Source of the DNA: Streptomyces sp. NBC_01451
Lineage (GTDB): Bacteria > Actinomycetota > Actinomycetes > Streptomycetales > Streptomycetaceae
Length of the DNA stretch: 64,000 nucleotides
Assembly: GCF_036227485.1 (NCBI RefSeq)
Contig: NZ_CP109479.1
Span: forward strand, 5,828,001 to 5,892,000
Direction of reading: 5' to 3'
Part shown: positions 1 to 7,067 of the stretch, one piece after another
Layout of the letters: each line of letters starts with the position of its first letter
Numbering within the stretch: position 1 is the stretch's first letter
Program-made: the position numbers and the translations under genes
The notes under the pieces: generated by a model
What the model saw: only the letters and a program-made list of their open reading frames with translations
What the model was told of the DNA's origin: nothing
The model's database searches: none

Positions 1-1
1 G

Positions 2-631
2 AACTTCCTCGCGACGAAGGTGCTGCTGGGCGCGGCCGGTCTGTTCTTCGGCCCGTTCCTCTTCGTCATCGTCCTGACGCTGGGCCTCGGCAGGAGCCCG
101 GCCATCCCGGTCTGGATGGCACTGCTCTTCGCGCTGATCTTCTTCTTCCTGCCCGACCTGGAGGTACGCCGGGACGCGGCCGACAAGCGGCGCGACCTGC
201 GGCGCGTGATCGGGGCGTATCTCGACCTGGTGTCGATGAGCCTGGCCGGCGGACGGGGTCTGCCCGAGGCGCTGATGGCGGCGGCGGAGGTGTCGGACGG
301 CTGGGCCACCCAGCGCATCCGCAACGCCCTCGCGGACGCCCGTATCACCGGCACCAGCCAGTGGCAGGCGCTCGGTGCGCTGGGCGAGGAGCTGGGTGTC
401 GAGGAACTCAAGGACCTCTCCGCCTCCCTCGCCCTCGTGGCGGACGACGGCGCGAAGGTTCGCGAGTCGCTCGCCTCCCGCGCGGAAACCATGCGGCACC
501 GCGAACTGGCGGAGATCGAGGGCAGCGCGGGCGAGAAGTCGCAGTCGATGCTCGTGGCGCAACTGCTGCTGTGCGCAGGGTTCCTGGTGTTCCTGATCTA
601 TCCGGCGGCGATGCGCGTGTTCCAGGTCTAG
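2..631 (+). CDS. TadC-like type II secretion F-domain membrane protein (5' end outside window)
   Basis: This is the last ~209 residues of a Tad pilus inner-membrane platform protein. The reading frame is open from the first base, so the true start lies upstream; an internal GTG at 20 is unlikely to be the start. Visible parts are two hydrophobic segments near the beginning (around LLGAAGLFFGPFLFVIVLTL and the following LLFALIFFFLP), a cytoplasmic T2SF-like helical domain (DLVSMSLAGGRGLPEAL, then the helix ending MRHRELAEIEGSAGEKSQ), and a C-terminal membrane helix (LLLCAGFLVFLIYPAAM). The four pilus genes that follow on the same strand support TadC over a general-secretion GspF protein. It is expected to work with TadB and the TadA ATPase, which should lie upstream of the window. 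Confidence 0.85.
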   Translation, partial: NFLATKVLLGAAGLFFGPFLFVIVLTLGLGRSPAIPVWMALLFALIFFFLPDLEVRRDAADKRRDLRRVIGAYLDLVSMSLAGGRGLPEALMAAAEVSDGWATQRIRNALADARITGTSQWQALGALGEELGVEELKDLSASLALVADDGAKVRESLASRAETMRHRELAEIEGSAGEKSQSMLVAQLLLCAGFLVFLIYPAAMRVFQV

Positions 632-710
632 CCGTTCCAGTACTGCCAACGGTCAATGCCCAATGCCCAATCCCCAATGCCAAAAGAATTGCTTGAGAGG
701 ACAACTCGCC

Positions 711-971
711 ATGAACGGTTTGAACGGGCGGAACTTCAGCACCGGGATCCCCGCAATGGACTTCCTGGTCACCTTCCTCCAGGGCCGCGTGCAGCGTGCC
801 CGCTCCGGTGAACTGGACCGCGGCGCGTCCGCGGTCGAGTGGGTCATCATCTCCGCGGTCGTCGTGGCGATCGTCGGCGTGGTCGCCGCGATCATCAACA
901 CCGCGCTGAGCGACGGCGCCAACAAGGTCGGCGACTGCATCAAGGGCGCCAAGGCAAGCGGCACCTGCTGA
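711..971 (+). CDS. Flp/Tad-type pilin subunit
   Basis: A small protein of 86 residues. I chose ATG 711 because GAGAGG sits just upstream; the frame extends back to 663 without a ribosome site. After a short charged N-terminal stretch comes DRGASAVEWVIISAVVVAIV, which fits the prepilin layout of Flp pilins: a Gly followed by a small residue, a Glu at about position +5, then a ~20-residue hydrophobic helix. The tail has two Cys (GDCIKGAKASGTC) that could form a disulfide. It is probably the major Tad pilin, cleaved by the A24 peptidase encoded at 10312. The leader is longer than in Gram-negative Flp1. The family call rests on motif and context. Confidence 0.8.
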   Translation: MNGLNGRNFSTGIPAMDFLVTFLQGRVQRARSGELDRGASAVEWVIISAVVVAIVGVVAAIINTALSDGANKVGDCIKGAKASGTC

Positions 972-990
972 TCGCACGTACGGAAACGGG

Positions 991-1554
991 GTGTACGGGG
1001 TCGAGTTGACGGGGTTGCTCGTGGGTGGCACAGGCAGATGGGTACGCCGCAGGGTGGAGGCCGCACGGAAGTCGGCGTCCGCCCGCGGTGATGCCGGGGC
1101 GTCCGGCTCCGGCATGCCCGGTTCCGGTGCGACCGGCTCCCGAAGGTCCGGCTGCCGCACGTCCGACTCCGGCATGACCGCGATCGAGTTCGTGCTGCTG
1201 ACACCCGTACTCTTCTTCATGATCTTCGCGACGGTGCAGTTCGCGCTGTACTTCTTCGCGGACCACGTCGCCCAGGCGGCTGCCCAGGCCGGTGCCCGCA
1301 AGGCCCGTGCCATGGCGCACGACCAGCCGGGCGCGTGGCGGGGCGAGGCGCAGGACGTGGTGGACAGCTACATCCGGCAACTGGGCCCGACCCTGGTCCT
1401 GTCCCCGGACGTGACGATGCTCCAGCCGGAGCAGAACACGGTGGGCGTGGAGATCACGGCACGGGTACCCACGGTCTTCCCGGGCTTCGACCTGACCGTA
1501 CACGCGCAGTCGGTGGGTCCGGTGGAGCGGTTCGTGCAGGACGGGGTGAACTGA
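991..1554 (+). CDS. TadE-like minor pilin / pseudopilin
   Basis: A 187-residue protein with a GTG start. A ~60-residue basic, Gly/Ser-rich N-terminus precedes the TadE signature DSGMTAIEFVLLTPVLFFMI (G, then a small residue, Glu at +5, hydrophobic helix), followed by an extracytoplasmic domain (HVAQAAAQAGARKARAMAHD). TadE proteins are pseudopilins processed by the prepilin peptidase. The stop overlaps the next start as ATGA, so translation is coupled. The N-terminal extension is longer than usual; a start closer to the pilin motif cannot be excluded because several GTG/ATG codons lie within it. Confidence 0.82.
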   Translation: MYGVELTGLLVGGTGRWVRRRVEAARKSASARGDAGASGSGMPGSGATGSRRSGCRTSDSGMTAIEFVLLTPVLFFMIFATVQFALYFFADHVAQAAAQAGARKARAMAHDQPGAWRGEAQDVVDSYIRQLGPTLVLSPDVTMLQPEQNTVGVEITARVPTVFPGFDLTVHAQSVGPVERFVQDGVN

Positions 1555-1973
1555 TGAACCCGCCTTCCCGCGTGCGCGATTACGGCGACCGCGGCCTGTC
1601 CACCATCGAGGTGGTGATCCTCGCCCCGGTGATGATCATGTTCATCCTGGTGCTGGTGGCCTTCGGGCAACTGGTCGACGGGCGCGGGGCACTCGACGGG
1701 GCCGCGCGGGACGCGGCCCGGGCCGGGTCGATCCAGAAGGACCACGTGACGGCGATGGCGGAGGCCAGGAAGGCGGCCGAGGCCGACCTCACGGACGTCT
1801 GCTCGGGCCCGGTCACCGTGACCCAGACCAGCACGGGCTTCGAGCCCGACACCATCTTCTCGGTCGAGGTGAGCTGCGAGGTGCGGGGTCTGGCGATGCT
1901 CGGCCTGGACATCCCGACGACGCTGACGGCGACCTTCAGCTCACCGCTGGACCCGTTCCGGAGGACAGCGTGA
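1554..1973 (+). CDS. TadE/TadF-like pseudopilin
   Basis: A 139-residue second pseudopilin. The ATG at 1554 overlaps the upstream TGA, which fixes the start. The signature RGLSTIEVVILAPVMIMFIL has the Glu at +5 and a hydrophobic helix, followed by the AARDAARAGSI segment typical of TadE family members and a domain with two Cys (DVCSG and VSCEV) that may pair outside the membrane. It ends in a GTGA overlap with the following gene. Its likely role is as a minor component of the Tad pilus or its assembly priming complex. Confidence 0.82.
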   Translation: MNPPSRVRDYGDRGLSTIEVVILAPVMIMFILVLVAFGQLVDGRGALDGAARDAARAGSIQKDHVTAMAEARKAAEADLTDVCSGPVTVTQTSTGFEPDTIFSVEVSCEVRGLAMLGLDIPTTLTATFSSPLDPFRRTA

Positions 1974-2509
1974 CGCTGAGACCGAGGGTGCCATCCGCCG
2001 TACGGGACTGGGTCGTACGGGACGGGGCCGTACGGGACTGGTTCGTGCGTGATCGGTCGGTTCGCGACTGGTCCGAGCACCGGCGTGCCCGCCTCGACGA
2101 CCGGGGCTCGGGTGCGGGTGCGGTGATCATCTTCGCCCTTCTCTTCCTCTCCCTCTCGGCCTTCGTGATCGACGGCGGCATGTCCATCTCGAAGCGGGAA
2201 CGGGCGGCGGACATCGCGGAACAGGCGGCGCGTTACGCCGCCCAGGACATCGACCTCGAAGCCCTCTACGGCAACGCGGCGGGCGGTGCCCCGATCAACT
2301 TCCAGAACTGCGACGCCCGCGTGAAGGCCTTCGCCCAGGAGATGGGTATGTCCGACGCGGACACGGGCGCGTCCCACTGCGTGGCGGCGAACGCCAACGA
2401 GGTGCGGGTCGAGGTGCAGTTGACGTACTCACCGGTGTTCACGGGGCTGTTCTACGGCGGGGACGTGACGGTACGGGGCGAGGCGGTGGCGGAGAACGAG
2501 GTGGGGTGA
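1970..2509 (+). CDS. TadG-like Flp pilus assembly protein
   Basis: A 179-residue protein starting with GTG at 1970, overlapping the previous stop. The first ~40 residues are a degenerate run of VRDW/VRDG units encoded by near-identical 12-18-base repeats. Then RGSGAGAVIIFALLFLSLSA forms a single N-terminal membrane anchor, followed by the TadG-like FVIDGGMSISKRERAADIAEQAA stretch and an extracytoplasmic domain with two Cys (NCDAR, SHCVA). TadG proteins anchor the pilus in the envelope. This one is short and lacks the usual von Willebrand domain, as is common in actinobacterial clusters. It is convergent with the gene at 2531. Confidence 0.75.
   Translation: MTLRPRVPSAVRDWVVRDGAVRDWFVRDRSVRDWSEHRRARLDDRGSGAGAVIIFALLFLSLSAFVIDGGMSISKRERAADIAEQAARYAAQDIDLEALYGNAAGGAPINFQNCDARVKAFAQEMGMSDADTGASHCVAANANEVRVEVQLTYSPVFTGLFYGGDVTVRGEAVAENEVG
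1996..2075 (+). repeat. imperfect tandem repeat encoding VRDW-type units
   Basis: Within the start of the TadG-like gene the sequence repeats the core GTACGGGACTGG with variations about five times, mostly in steps of 15-21 bases, all multiples of three. It encodes the chain VRDWVVRDGAVRDWFVRD and onward just before the membrane helix. The in-frame spacing suggests slippage or duplication tolerated as protein length variation. Confidence 0.7.
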
Positions 2510-2530
2510 GGGGGGTGGGCAGCCCTCAGT

Positions 2531-2884
2531 TCACTGGGCGCCGCCGCTGTTGCCCTTGCCGCCACCACCCCGGGTGTCCTTGGTCGTCATCTTCTCGTTG
2601 ACCTGCTTGGCGAGTTCGTCGTCCAGCTTCTTGAACTCGCGTACGACGGCGTCCGACATGTCGGCGAGGGCGTCGAGCTGCTGCGTGATGTCCTCGCGGC
2701 CGTCCTCCCAGTTGGACTCGAAGTCCTCCAGCGCGTCGTTCACGCTGCCGTCGCCGATGTCGTCCCTGTAGGACTCGAAGAGCTTCTTGGTGTGGTTCAG
2801 CCTGGTCTTGATGGAACGCAGCCGACTGCCGTACTCCTCCAGCTCAGTCAGCGGAAGCGTGAGGTCGGACTTGCCCTTGCCCAT
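2531..2884 (-). CDS. WXG100/ESX-like small helical protein
   Basis: A protein of 117 residues. I chose ATG 2884 (MGKGKSDLTL) because a GGGGGA run lies just upstream; the frame extends further but without a good site. The sequence is almost all helix with heptad-like spacing, and contains FESNWEDGREDITQQLDAL, a W-x-x-G turn between two helices as in WXG100 proteins. It ends in a flexible Gly/Lys/Ser tail. WXG100-type proteins are exported by type VII secretion or form the N-terminal partner of polymorphic toxins. No ESX machinery is visible here, so it may be an orphan partner of the divergent gene at 3016. Confidence 0.6.
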   Translation of the reverse strand: MGKGKSDLTLPLTELEEYGSRLRSIKTRLNHTKKLFESYRDDIGDGSVNDALEDFESNWEDGREDITQQLDALADMSDAVVREFKKLDDELAKQVNEKMTTKDTRGGGGKGNSGGAQ

Positions 2885-2944
2885 GTGTGAGTCCCCCAGG
2901 AGCGCCTCGTAGTCTGACCAACGTCTGATCGGCACCGTACAACG

Positions 2945-3003
2945 GAACGACGCAGGCACGGGAGATCGAGCGAACGAGCGAACCAGTGAACGAGTGAACG
3001 GGG
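2945..3003. repeat. short GCGAACGA-type repeats in a divergent promoter region
   Basis: The gap between the WXG100-like gene (leftward) and the gene at 3016 (rightward) contains the run GAGCGAACGAGCGAACC and the variant AGTGAACGAGTGAACG, i.e. 8-base units repeated about four times. They could bind a regulator or simply be slippage products. Confidence 0.45.
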
Positions 3004-3015
3004 TGGAGTGAGGAC

Positions 3016-3663
3016 ATGGCCCGCTACAGCGAAACGCAGACGGTCGAGCGAGGTGGGTTCCGGATCAAGGTGCCCGAGTCGTGGTGGGAGTTCGACGTAC
3101 GCCCCGAGTCGCGCGACGACTCCATCCGGCGCATGGTCGACGAACGGGTGCGACAGCGAACCGAGTTGGCCCCGTACCGCGACACGTACACCGAGTTCCT
3201 GAAGAAGGCGGCGGCGGACGCGTGGAAGTCGGGCGCGCTGTACTGCGGTTGCATGGCGGAGAGCTTCGGCGGCGACACCCCGATCACCGGCTCGGTGACG
3301 GTCTCGATGGTCGGCGGCCGTGCGCAGGACGGCACACCGCTCTCGACCGATCCGGCGGTCATCGCGGGCCAGTTGGCGGTCAAGGAGGCGAAGAGGGAGG
3401 GCGACAGCTGGCGCAAGGTGACGACCGTCGACATCCCCGGTGTCGGCCCGGCGGCGCGTACGTACGGCGTCGAGGACATCGCCGTACCGGGCGACGAACT
3501 CGGCCGCACCATCCGCGCTGTGCTGATGCAGACGTTCATCCCGGTGCCGGGCCAGGAGGGCAAGGTGGCGCTGGTGGCGGGCAGCAGCCAGGTGCTGGAC
3601 CTCGCGGAGTCGTTCTTCGACATCTTCGACGCGGTCACTTCGACGTTCCGGTTCGCCGAGTAG
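3016..3663 (+). CDS. conserved protein of unknown function, companion of the ESX-like gene
   Basis: A 215-residue protein with ATG start and the GGAGTGAGG ribosome site upstream. It has no signal peptide or membrane helix. It begins with a compact beta-rich segment (GGFRIKVPESWWEFDV) followed by helices, two close Cys (YCGCMAES), and a C-terminal part ending FFDIFDAVTSTFRFAE. I do not recognise a named domain. The FRIKVPESWWEFDV opening resembles proteins found beside WXG100 or polymorphic-toxin genes in Streptomyces, so a chaperone or adaptor role is possible but is only inference from position. Confidence 0.6.
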   Translation: MARYSETQTVERGGFRIKVPESWWEFDVRPESRDDSIRRMVDERVRQRTELAPYRDTYTEFLKKAAADAWKSGALYCGCMAESFGGDTPITGSVTVSMVGGRAQDGTPLSTDPAVIAGQLAVKEAKREGDSWRKVTTVDIPGVGPAARTYGVEDIAVPGDELGRTIRAVLMQTFIPVPGQEGKVALVAGSSQVLDLAESFFDIFDAVTSTFRFAE

Positions 3664-3970
3664 CCGCTTCGCATCGAACGACGAGCGATTCGCCCGCAGA
3701 GGCGGAAGGAACGCGCAGAAGTACACGCATCTCGTGCGCTACGAGATGGAGCCCGGTACCAGGGACGCGCTCATCGCAGCTGGTCGCGGCTCGGGCGACA
3801 ACATCGCCGCCATCCGCGAATCGTTCGGCCTTCACCTGGACGAGAGCGGAGAGAGCACCGAGTTCGTGCATGTGAAGCCGGAGCGTGGCGGGTTGAACTT
3901 CGGCCTGCGTGAAGGACCGGCCGACGTGTTCAATTCGAGAATTCTGAGAATGACGCGCGAGCTGCTGTAA
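3662..3970 (+). pseudogene. orphan toxin-like C-terminal domain fragment
   Basis: The frame is open from just before the previous stop and encodes ~102 residues ending MTRELL. The first plausible start is a GTG at 3734 with no clear ribosome site, yet protein-like sequence begins earlier (NDERFARRGG, then NAQKYTHLVRYEMEPGTRDA). The segment looks like the C-terminal tip of a larger polymorphic toxin: it has a recognisable core (FVHVKPERGGLNFGLREG, ADVFNSRILRM) but no N-terminal delivery region. It is immediately followed by a putative immunity gene. A short standalone gene starting at 3734 is the alternative. The toxin activity is not identified. Confidence 0.5.
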
Positions 3971-4025
3971 CCCGACGAGCGTCGGAAGAACGGTGTCGGA
4001 GCAGAGCATGGGAACAAGGGGACAA

Positions 4026-4094
4026 GACGAATGTCAGATGACGCGACGGCCGACGACGTGACGAATGTCAGATGACGCGACGGCCGACGACGTG
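4026..4094 (+). repeat. exact 34-bp tandem duplication across the start of the putative immunity gene
   Basis: Bases 4027-4060 and 4061-4094 are identical (each contains ATGTCAGATGACGCGACGG), in direct contact. The first copy carries an ATG at 4031, 8-9 bases after AAGGGG; the second carries the ATG at 4065 that opens the full gene. Because 34 is not a multiple of three, initiation at the first ATG gives a 14-residue peptide ending at TGA 4073-4075. Confidence 0.95.
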
Positions 4095-4631
4095 CTGACG
4101 CAGCGTGCGGACAGCATCATCGTCGGCCGTGGGTACGTGGGCCGGGAGAGAGCCGTTGAAGTGGCGGAGGCGGTGCCCGAGTCGCGCACCCGCATTCTCG
4201 ACTGGCTACGGAAACTTTCCGCCGACGGAGACTGGCGGAGGCTCGAACGGCTCGCGGGAGTGGCGGTCCACCTGCACCCGGACGGGCTGGCCCCGATCCT
4301 GGTGTCGGCGCTCATCTCAGGCACGCCGGGCGTGAACGTGGAGGATCTGGTCGACATGCTCGGCGAGCTGCGGGCCCCCGAGGCGGTGGAGGCGATCAGC
4401 TCCCTCGTACAGGGACGGAAGGACTCCGACGGGCCCCTGTATGCGCTGTGCGTCAAGGGAATCCAGTCGCTCGCGGAGATCGGCACCCCTGAAGCGAACC
4501 GGTTCCTGAAGGGCATCGCCACGAGTGAGCCGAGCGCATGGCCCGCCCCCCTGAGGTGGCATGCGGCAGAGGAACTGGGCATCGAGGACGAGCTCGGGTT
4601 CGACGAGGACGAGATGCTCGGCGGGATGTAG
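4065..4631 (+). CDS. HEAT-repeat-like putative immunity protein
   Basis: A 188-residue acidic, all-helical protein. Helical pairs such as PDGLAPILVSALISG, VNVEDLVDMLGELRAPEAVE and LCVKGIQSLAEIGTPEANRF look like HEAT or armadillo-type repeats, a fold common among immunity proteins. It lies directly after a toxin-like C-terminal fragment, the standard toxin-immunity order. The good ribosome site (AAGGGG at 4016-4021) serves the duplicated upstream ATG at 4031 rather than 4065, so expression of the full protein may be reduced or depend on reinitiation. The function is inferred from fold and neighbour only. Confidence 0.6.
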   Translation: MSDDATADDVLTQRADSIIVGRGYVGRERAVEVAEAVPESRTRILDWLRKLSADGDWRRLERLAGVAVHLHPDGLAPILVSALISGTPGVNVEDLVDMLGELRAPEAVEAISSLVQGRKDSDGPLYALCVKGIQSLAEIGTPEANRFLKGIATSEPSAWPAPLRWHAAEELGIEDELGFDEDEMLGGM

Positions 4632-4645
4632 GCCGCCCGTATCGC

Positions 4646-4858
4646 TTGTACGCCGCGTTGCGCTCGGAGGGGCCGGGCGGCTTTGCCGAGGACGCGATCC
4701 TGGACACCATGGCATTCGTGCCGTTCCGGGATCTGCCGCCGTGGTTCAAGTGGCGGGCAGTGGTTGTGACAGTGCGAGCCAAACCGGTGGGCTGGTGGTT
4801 ACGGTCCGTCGAAGTGGCCCAGGACGCCCGGCGGGCGCTGCGCAGACGCCGCTCCTGA
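4646..4858 (+). CDS. small hypothetical protein with a TTA codon
   Basis: The frame carries protein-like sequence (EDAILDTMAFVPFRDLPPWF, KWRAVVVTVRAKPVGWWL) ending in a basic tail. The start is uncertain; TTG 4646 or 4658 are options, and the frame is open back into the preceding gene. TTA at 4799-4801 encodes Leu in GWWLRS. TTA is rare in Streptomyces and needs the bldA tRNA, and is commonest in recently acquired genes. I do not recognise a family. It may be a fragment of a larger gene, or part of the toxin-immunity patch. Confidence 0.4.
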   Translation: MYAALRSEGPGGFAEDAILDTMAFVPFRDLPPWFKWRAVVVTVRAKPVGWWLRSVEVAQDARRALRRRRS

Positions 4859-4872
4859 GCAGCGAACGGGAG

Positions 4873-5076
4873 TCAGGCGGCCGGGTGCGAGATGTGGGTC
4901 TTCAGCGTCTCGACGAACGCGCTGAAGGCGCCGGCCGGAAAGGTGAGGGTGCCGCGGGCGGGTTCCTTGGAATCGCGTACGGCGACTCGGATGCGCAGGT
5001 CGGCTATCTCCACGCAGGCGTTGCCCTCGGCGCCGCCGGAGAAGGTGGACTTCCGCCAGTTCAGGGCCTGGGTCAT
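4873..5076 (-). CDS. DUF397 family small protein
   Basis: A 67-residue protein with the full DUF397 pattern: LNWRKSTFSGGAEGNACVEI, then RVAVRDSKEPARGTLTF and a helix FSAFVETLKTH. DUF397 proteins are very common in Streptomyces and are usually encoded next to an XRE-DUF5753 regulator, as here (10 bases downstream of 5087..5968, same strand). Members of such pairs (for example the WhiJ and AbaA regions) affect development and antibiotic production. DUF397 proteins are thought to modulate the partner regulator. The molecular role of this copy is unknown. Confidence 0.92.
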   Translation of the reverse strand: MTQALNWRKSTFSGGAEGNACVEIADLRIRVAVRDSKEPARGTLTFPAGAFSAFVETLKTHISHPAA

Positions 5077-5086
5077 CGGGTGCGCC

Positions 5087-5968
5087 TCACAGTTCCTTCG
5101 ACAGGCGGTGGATGAAATCCCTGGACGCTGTGGGGTCCAGCGTCGCCTCCTCCACCTTACGGAAAAGTGTTCGAAGCGTCCTCAGCTGAGGTTCCGCGTC
5201 GATGAACACCGTGTCAGTGGCACCTTCGCGTAGCCCGGTGTCGAGTTGGGGCACCGGACCGTCCATGTACATCATCGAGGCGCCGGCGCCGCCGAAGCCG
5301 TCCTGGTCGGTGGGGATGACGCGCACGGTCACATGTCCCTGCTCGATCTGGTCCAGGATCTGCCGGAGTTGAGCCCGGGAGACCTGACGGTCGGCCACCC
5401 GGGTGCGCAGGGCGAACTCGTGGATGATCGCCTCGTACGGGGTGGGGCTGTCGCCCTCGATGACAGTGTGGCGCCCCATGCGGAATTCCACTCGGGGCGT
5501 CAGCTCGCTCTCGGGCAGCTCCGGGCGCATGTACCCGAAGAGGGCTCGGGCGTAGTCCGGGGTCTGGAGGAGTCCGGGTACGTAGGTGATGAGGACTTCC
5601 CGCAGGCGCGTCGCGTGGTGCTCTGCCTCGGCCAGGTCCAGATTCACCGGGGGCAGGACCGCCCGGTACTCGTCCCACCAGCCTTGTGTGCGGTCGACGG
5701 CCATTGTCGCCAACGATTCGATCAACGCCTCGTTCGTGCAACCGTAGTGGGCGGCCAGGCGGCGGACGCGGTCCTTGCTGACGCCTGCGATGCCCGCCTC
5801 GACCTGACTCATCTGGGTCGAGGTCGAGTTGAGGAACGCCGCCACCTCGCGGGCTTTCAGCCCCGCGGCCTCGCGCAGCTTGCGCAGTTCTGTCCCCAGG
5901 CGCACTTGTCGCGCGGTGGGATGGCTCCTCGGCGGCACACGCTCTCCCGTTCTCAACGCTCGTGACAT
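5087..5968 (-). CDS. XRE-family regulator with DUF5753 (WhiJ/Scr1-like)
   Basis: About 293 residues. An N-terminal helix-turn-helix spans roughly residues 20-80 (LGTELRKLREAAGLKAREVA, then NSTSTQMSQVEAGIAGVSKD), followed by the DUF5753 domain with its landmarks YVPGLLQTPDYARALF, EFRMGRHTVIEGDSPTPYEA and the late VRVIPTDQDGFGGAGASMMY. GTG 5971 is directly followed by ATG 5968; I take the ATG, with no strong ribosome site visible, so leaderless initiation is possible. The gene forms the centre of the classic triplet with the DUF397 gene and the divergent HATPase gene. It probably represses or activates the shared promoter region at 5969-6172. Confidence 0.9.
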   Translation of the reverse strand: MSRALRTGERVPPRSHPTARQVRLGTELRKLREAAGLKAREVAAFLNSTSTQMSQVEAGIAGVSKDRVRRLAAHYGCTNEALIESLATMAVDRTQGWWDEYRAVLPPVNLDLAEAEHHATRLREVLITYVPGLLQTPDYARALFGYMRPELPESELTPRVEFRMGRHTVIEGDSPTPYEAIIHEFALRTRVADRQVSRAQLRQILDQIEQGHVTVRVIPTDQDGFGGAGASMMYMDGPVPQLDTGLREGATDTVFIDAEPQLRTLRTLFRKVEEATLDPTASRDFIHRLSKEL

Positions 5969-6172
5969 CACGCCACGTTCGGGTGTCAGGTTACGCCAAC
6001 AGGTTGCGACGGAATAAATTCATGCCGTACCTTCAGTGATGCGACGCACACGCTGCGGAATCACCGGGACCCCGGAAGCGCACCGCACCGTCCTGCCATG
6101 ACGGCTGCGGCACAGCCACCGCCCGCACTCCAGCGGCCAGCCAACTCCCCTCCCCGCCAACGGAGTTACCGC

Positions 6173-6619
6173 ATGCCCGAAACTGAAGGAAACGCCCCCA
6201 TCGCGAACGAGCCTGAACCCTGGGAATACGTCCTCCACATCCCGCACGATCTCCGCGCGGTGACCGTCTGCCGCCGCACCGTCCGGCTCATCCTCACGAT
6301 GCACGGCCTGATCCGCCTCACCGACATCGCCGAACTCCTCGCCACCGAGCTGATCTCCAACGCCGTACGCCACACCAAGGGCCCCGTCGCCCTACGCCTA
6401 CGGATGCGGGCCGGCGTACTACGCGTCGGAGCATGGGACGCCGACCCCGAACCACCCCAACCACCGCCCTCCGCAGAAGCATTGACACAACTCGCGCACC
6501 TGGAGGAGGGGCGCGGCATCGCCCTGGTCAGCTCCTGCGCCGACCTCTGGGGCTGGCAGCCACTGAGCAGAAGCGGCATCAAGGGCAAATACGTATGGGG
6601 TGATCTCGCCGCGGCGTAG
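6173..6619 (+). CDS. RsbW-like ATP-binding (HATPase) regulatory protein
   Basis: About 148 residues from ATG 6173, chosen because CGGAG lies eight bases upstream; an ATG at 6098 would add a 25-residue Pro-rich extension. The HATPase_c_2 fold is visible: DIAELLATELISNAVRHTKG is the N-box (E and N present), VGAWDADPEPP is the D-box region, and EEGRGIALVSSCADLWGW is the G-box. Such anti-sigma-factor-like kinases lacking other domains accompany WhiJ-type regulators in Streptomyces. Its divergent position from the XRE-DUF5753 gene supports a shared regulatory role. The target is unknown. Confidence 0.85.
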   Translation: MPETEGNAPIANEPEPWEYVLHIPHDLRAVTVCRRTVRLILTMHGLIRLTDIAELLATELISNAVRHTKGPVALRLRMRAGVLRVGAWDADPEPPQPPPSAEALTQLAHLEEGRGIALVSSCADLWGWQPLSRSGIKGKYVWGDLAAA

Positions 6620-6652
6620 CGCGTTGATCACGTCGGACAGGCAGGAGAGCTG

Positions 6653-7067
6653 ATGGTCGGCTCGTCGTCCGACGTGCTGCATCGGATCCTCCAAAGGCAT
6701 CCGGACGAAGCGGATCGGGAGTGATCTGAGGACGATCGACCCTGACGAGTCAGCCGGGAGCCCTGCGGGCGACCGGACGCCGTGGAAGCTGCCTCCGCAC
6801 ATCTGGCACGAATCGGCGCGCCGAGCGTGGCTGGAGGTCGCTGAGCTGGCATTCAGCGAGGGCTTCGAGGAGGGATTCCAGGCGAGCCTCACGCAGAGAG
6901 TGATCCTGCGCCTCTTCTACTGGCGAGGGATCGAGGTACCGGAATTCGTCCGCCAGAAGGTGCGCGCCAGCACGGATCTGCGCCAACTCCGAGTCTGGCG
7001 TGACCGCGCCTACGAAGTGAACGACCCGAAGGACCTGTTTGTTGATGACCAGACCGACCGAACCTGA
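6653..7067 (+). pseudogene. decayed Rpn/YhgA-like (PD-(D/E)XK nuclease-type) gene
   Basis: The ATG at 6653 opens MVGSSSDVLHRILQRHPDEA, the characteristic beginning of a large Streptomyces Rpn-like family (MVSSPHEALHRIFQ-type), but stops at TGA 6722. A second open stretch from about 6723 in another frame ends at TGA 7065-7067 and matches the end of the same family: SEGFEEGFQASLTQRVILRL, WRGIEVPEFVRQKVRASTDL, WRDRAYEVNDPKDLF. The central nuclease-like region (~150-200 residues) is missing, so an internal deletion plus frameshift seems to have killed the gene. The family match is from memory of these sequences. Confidence 0.65.
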
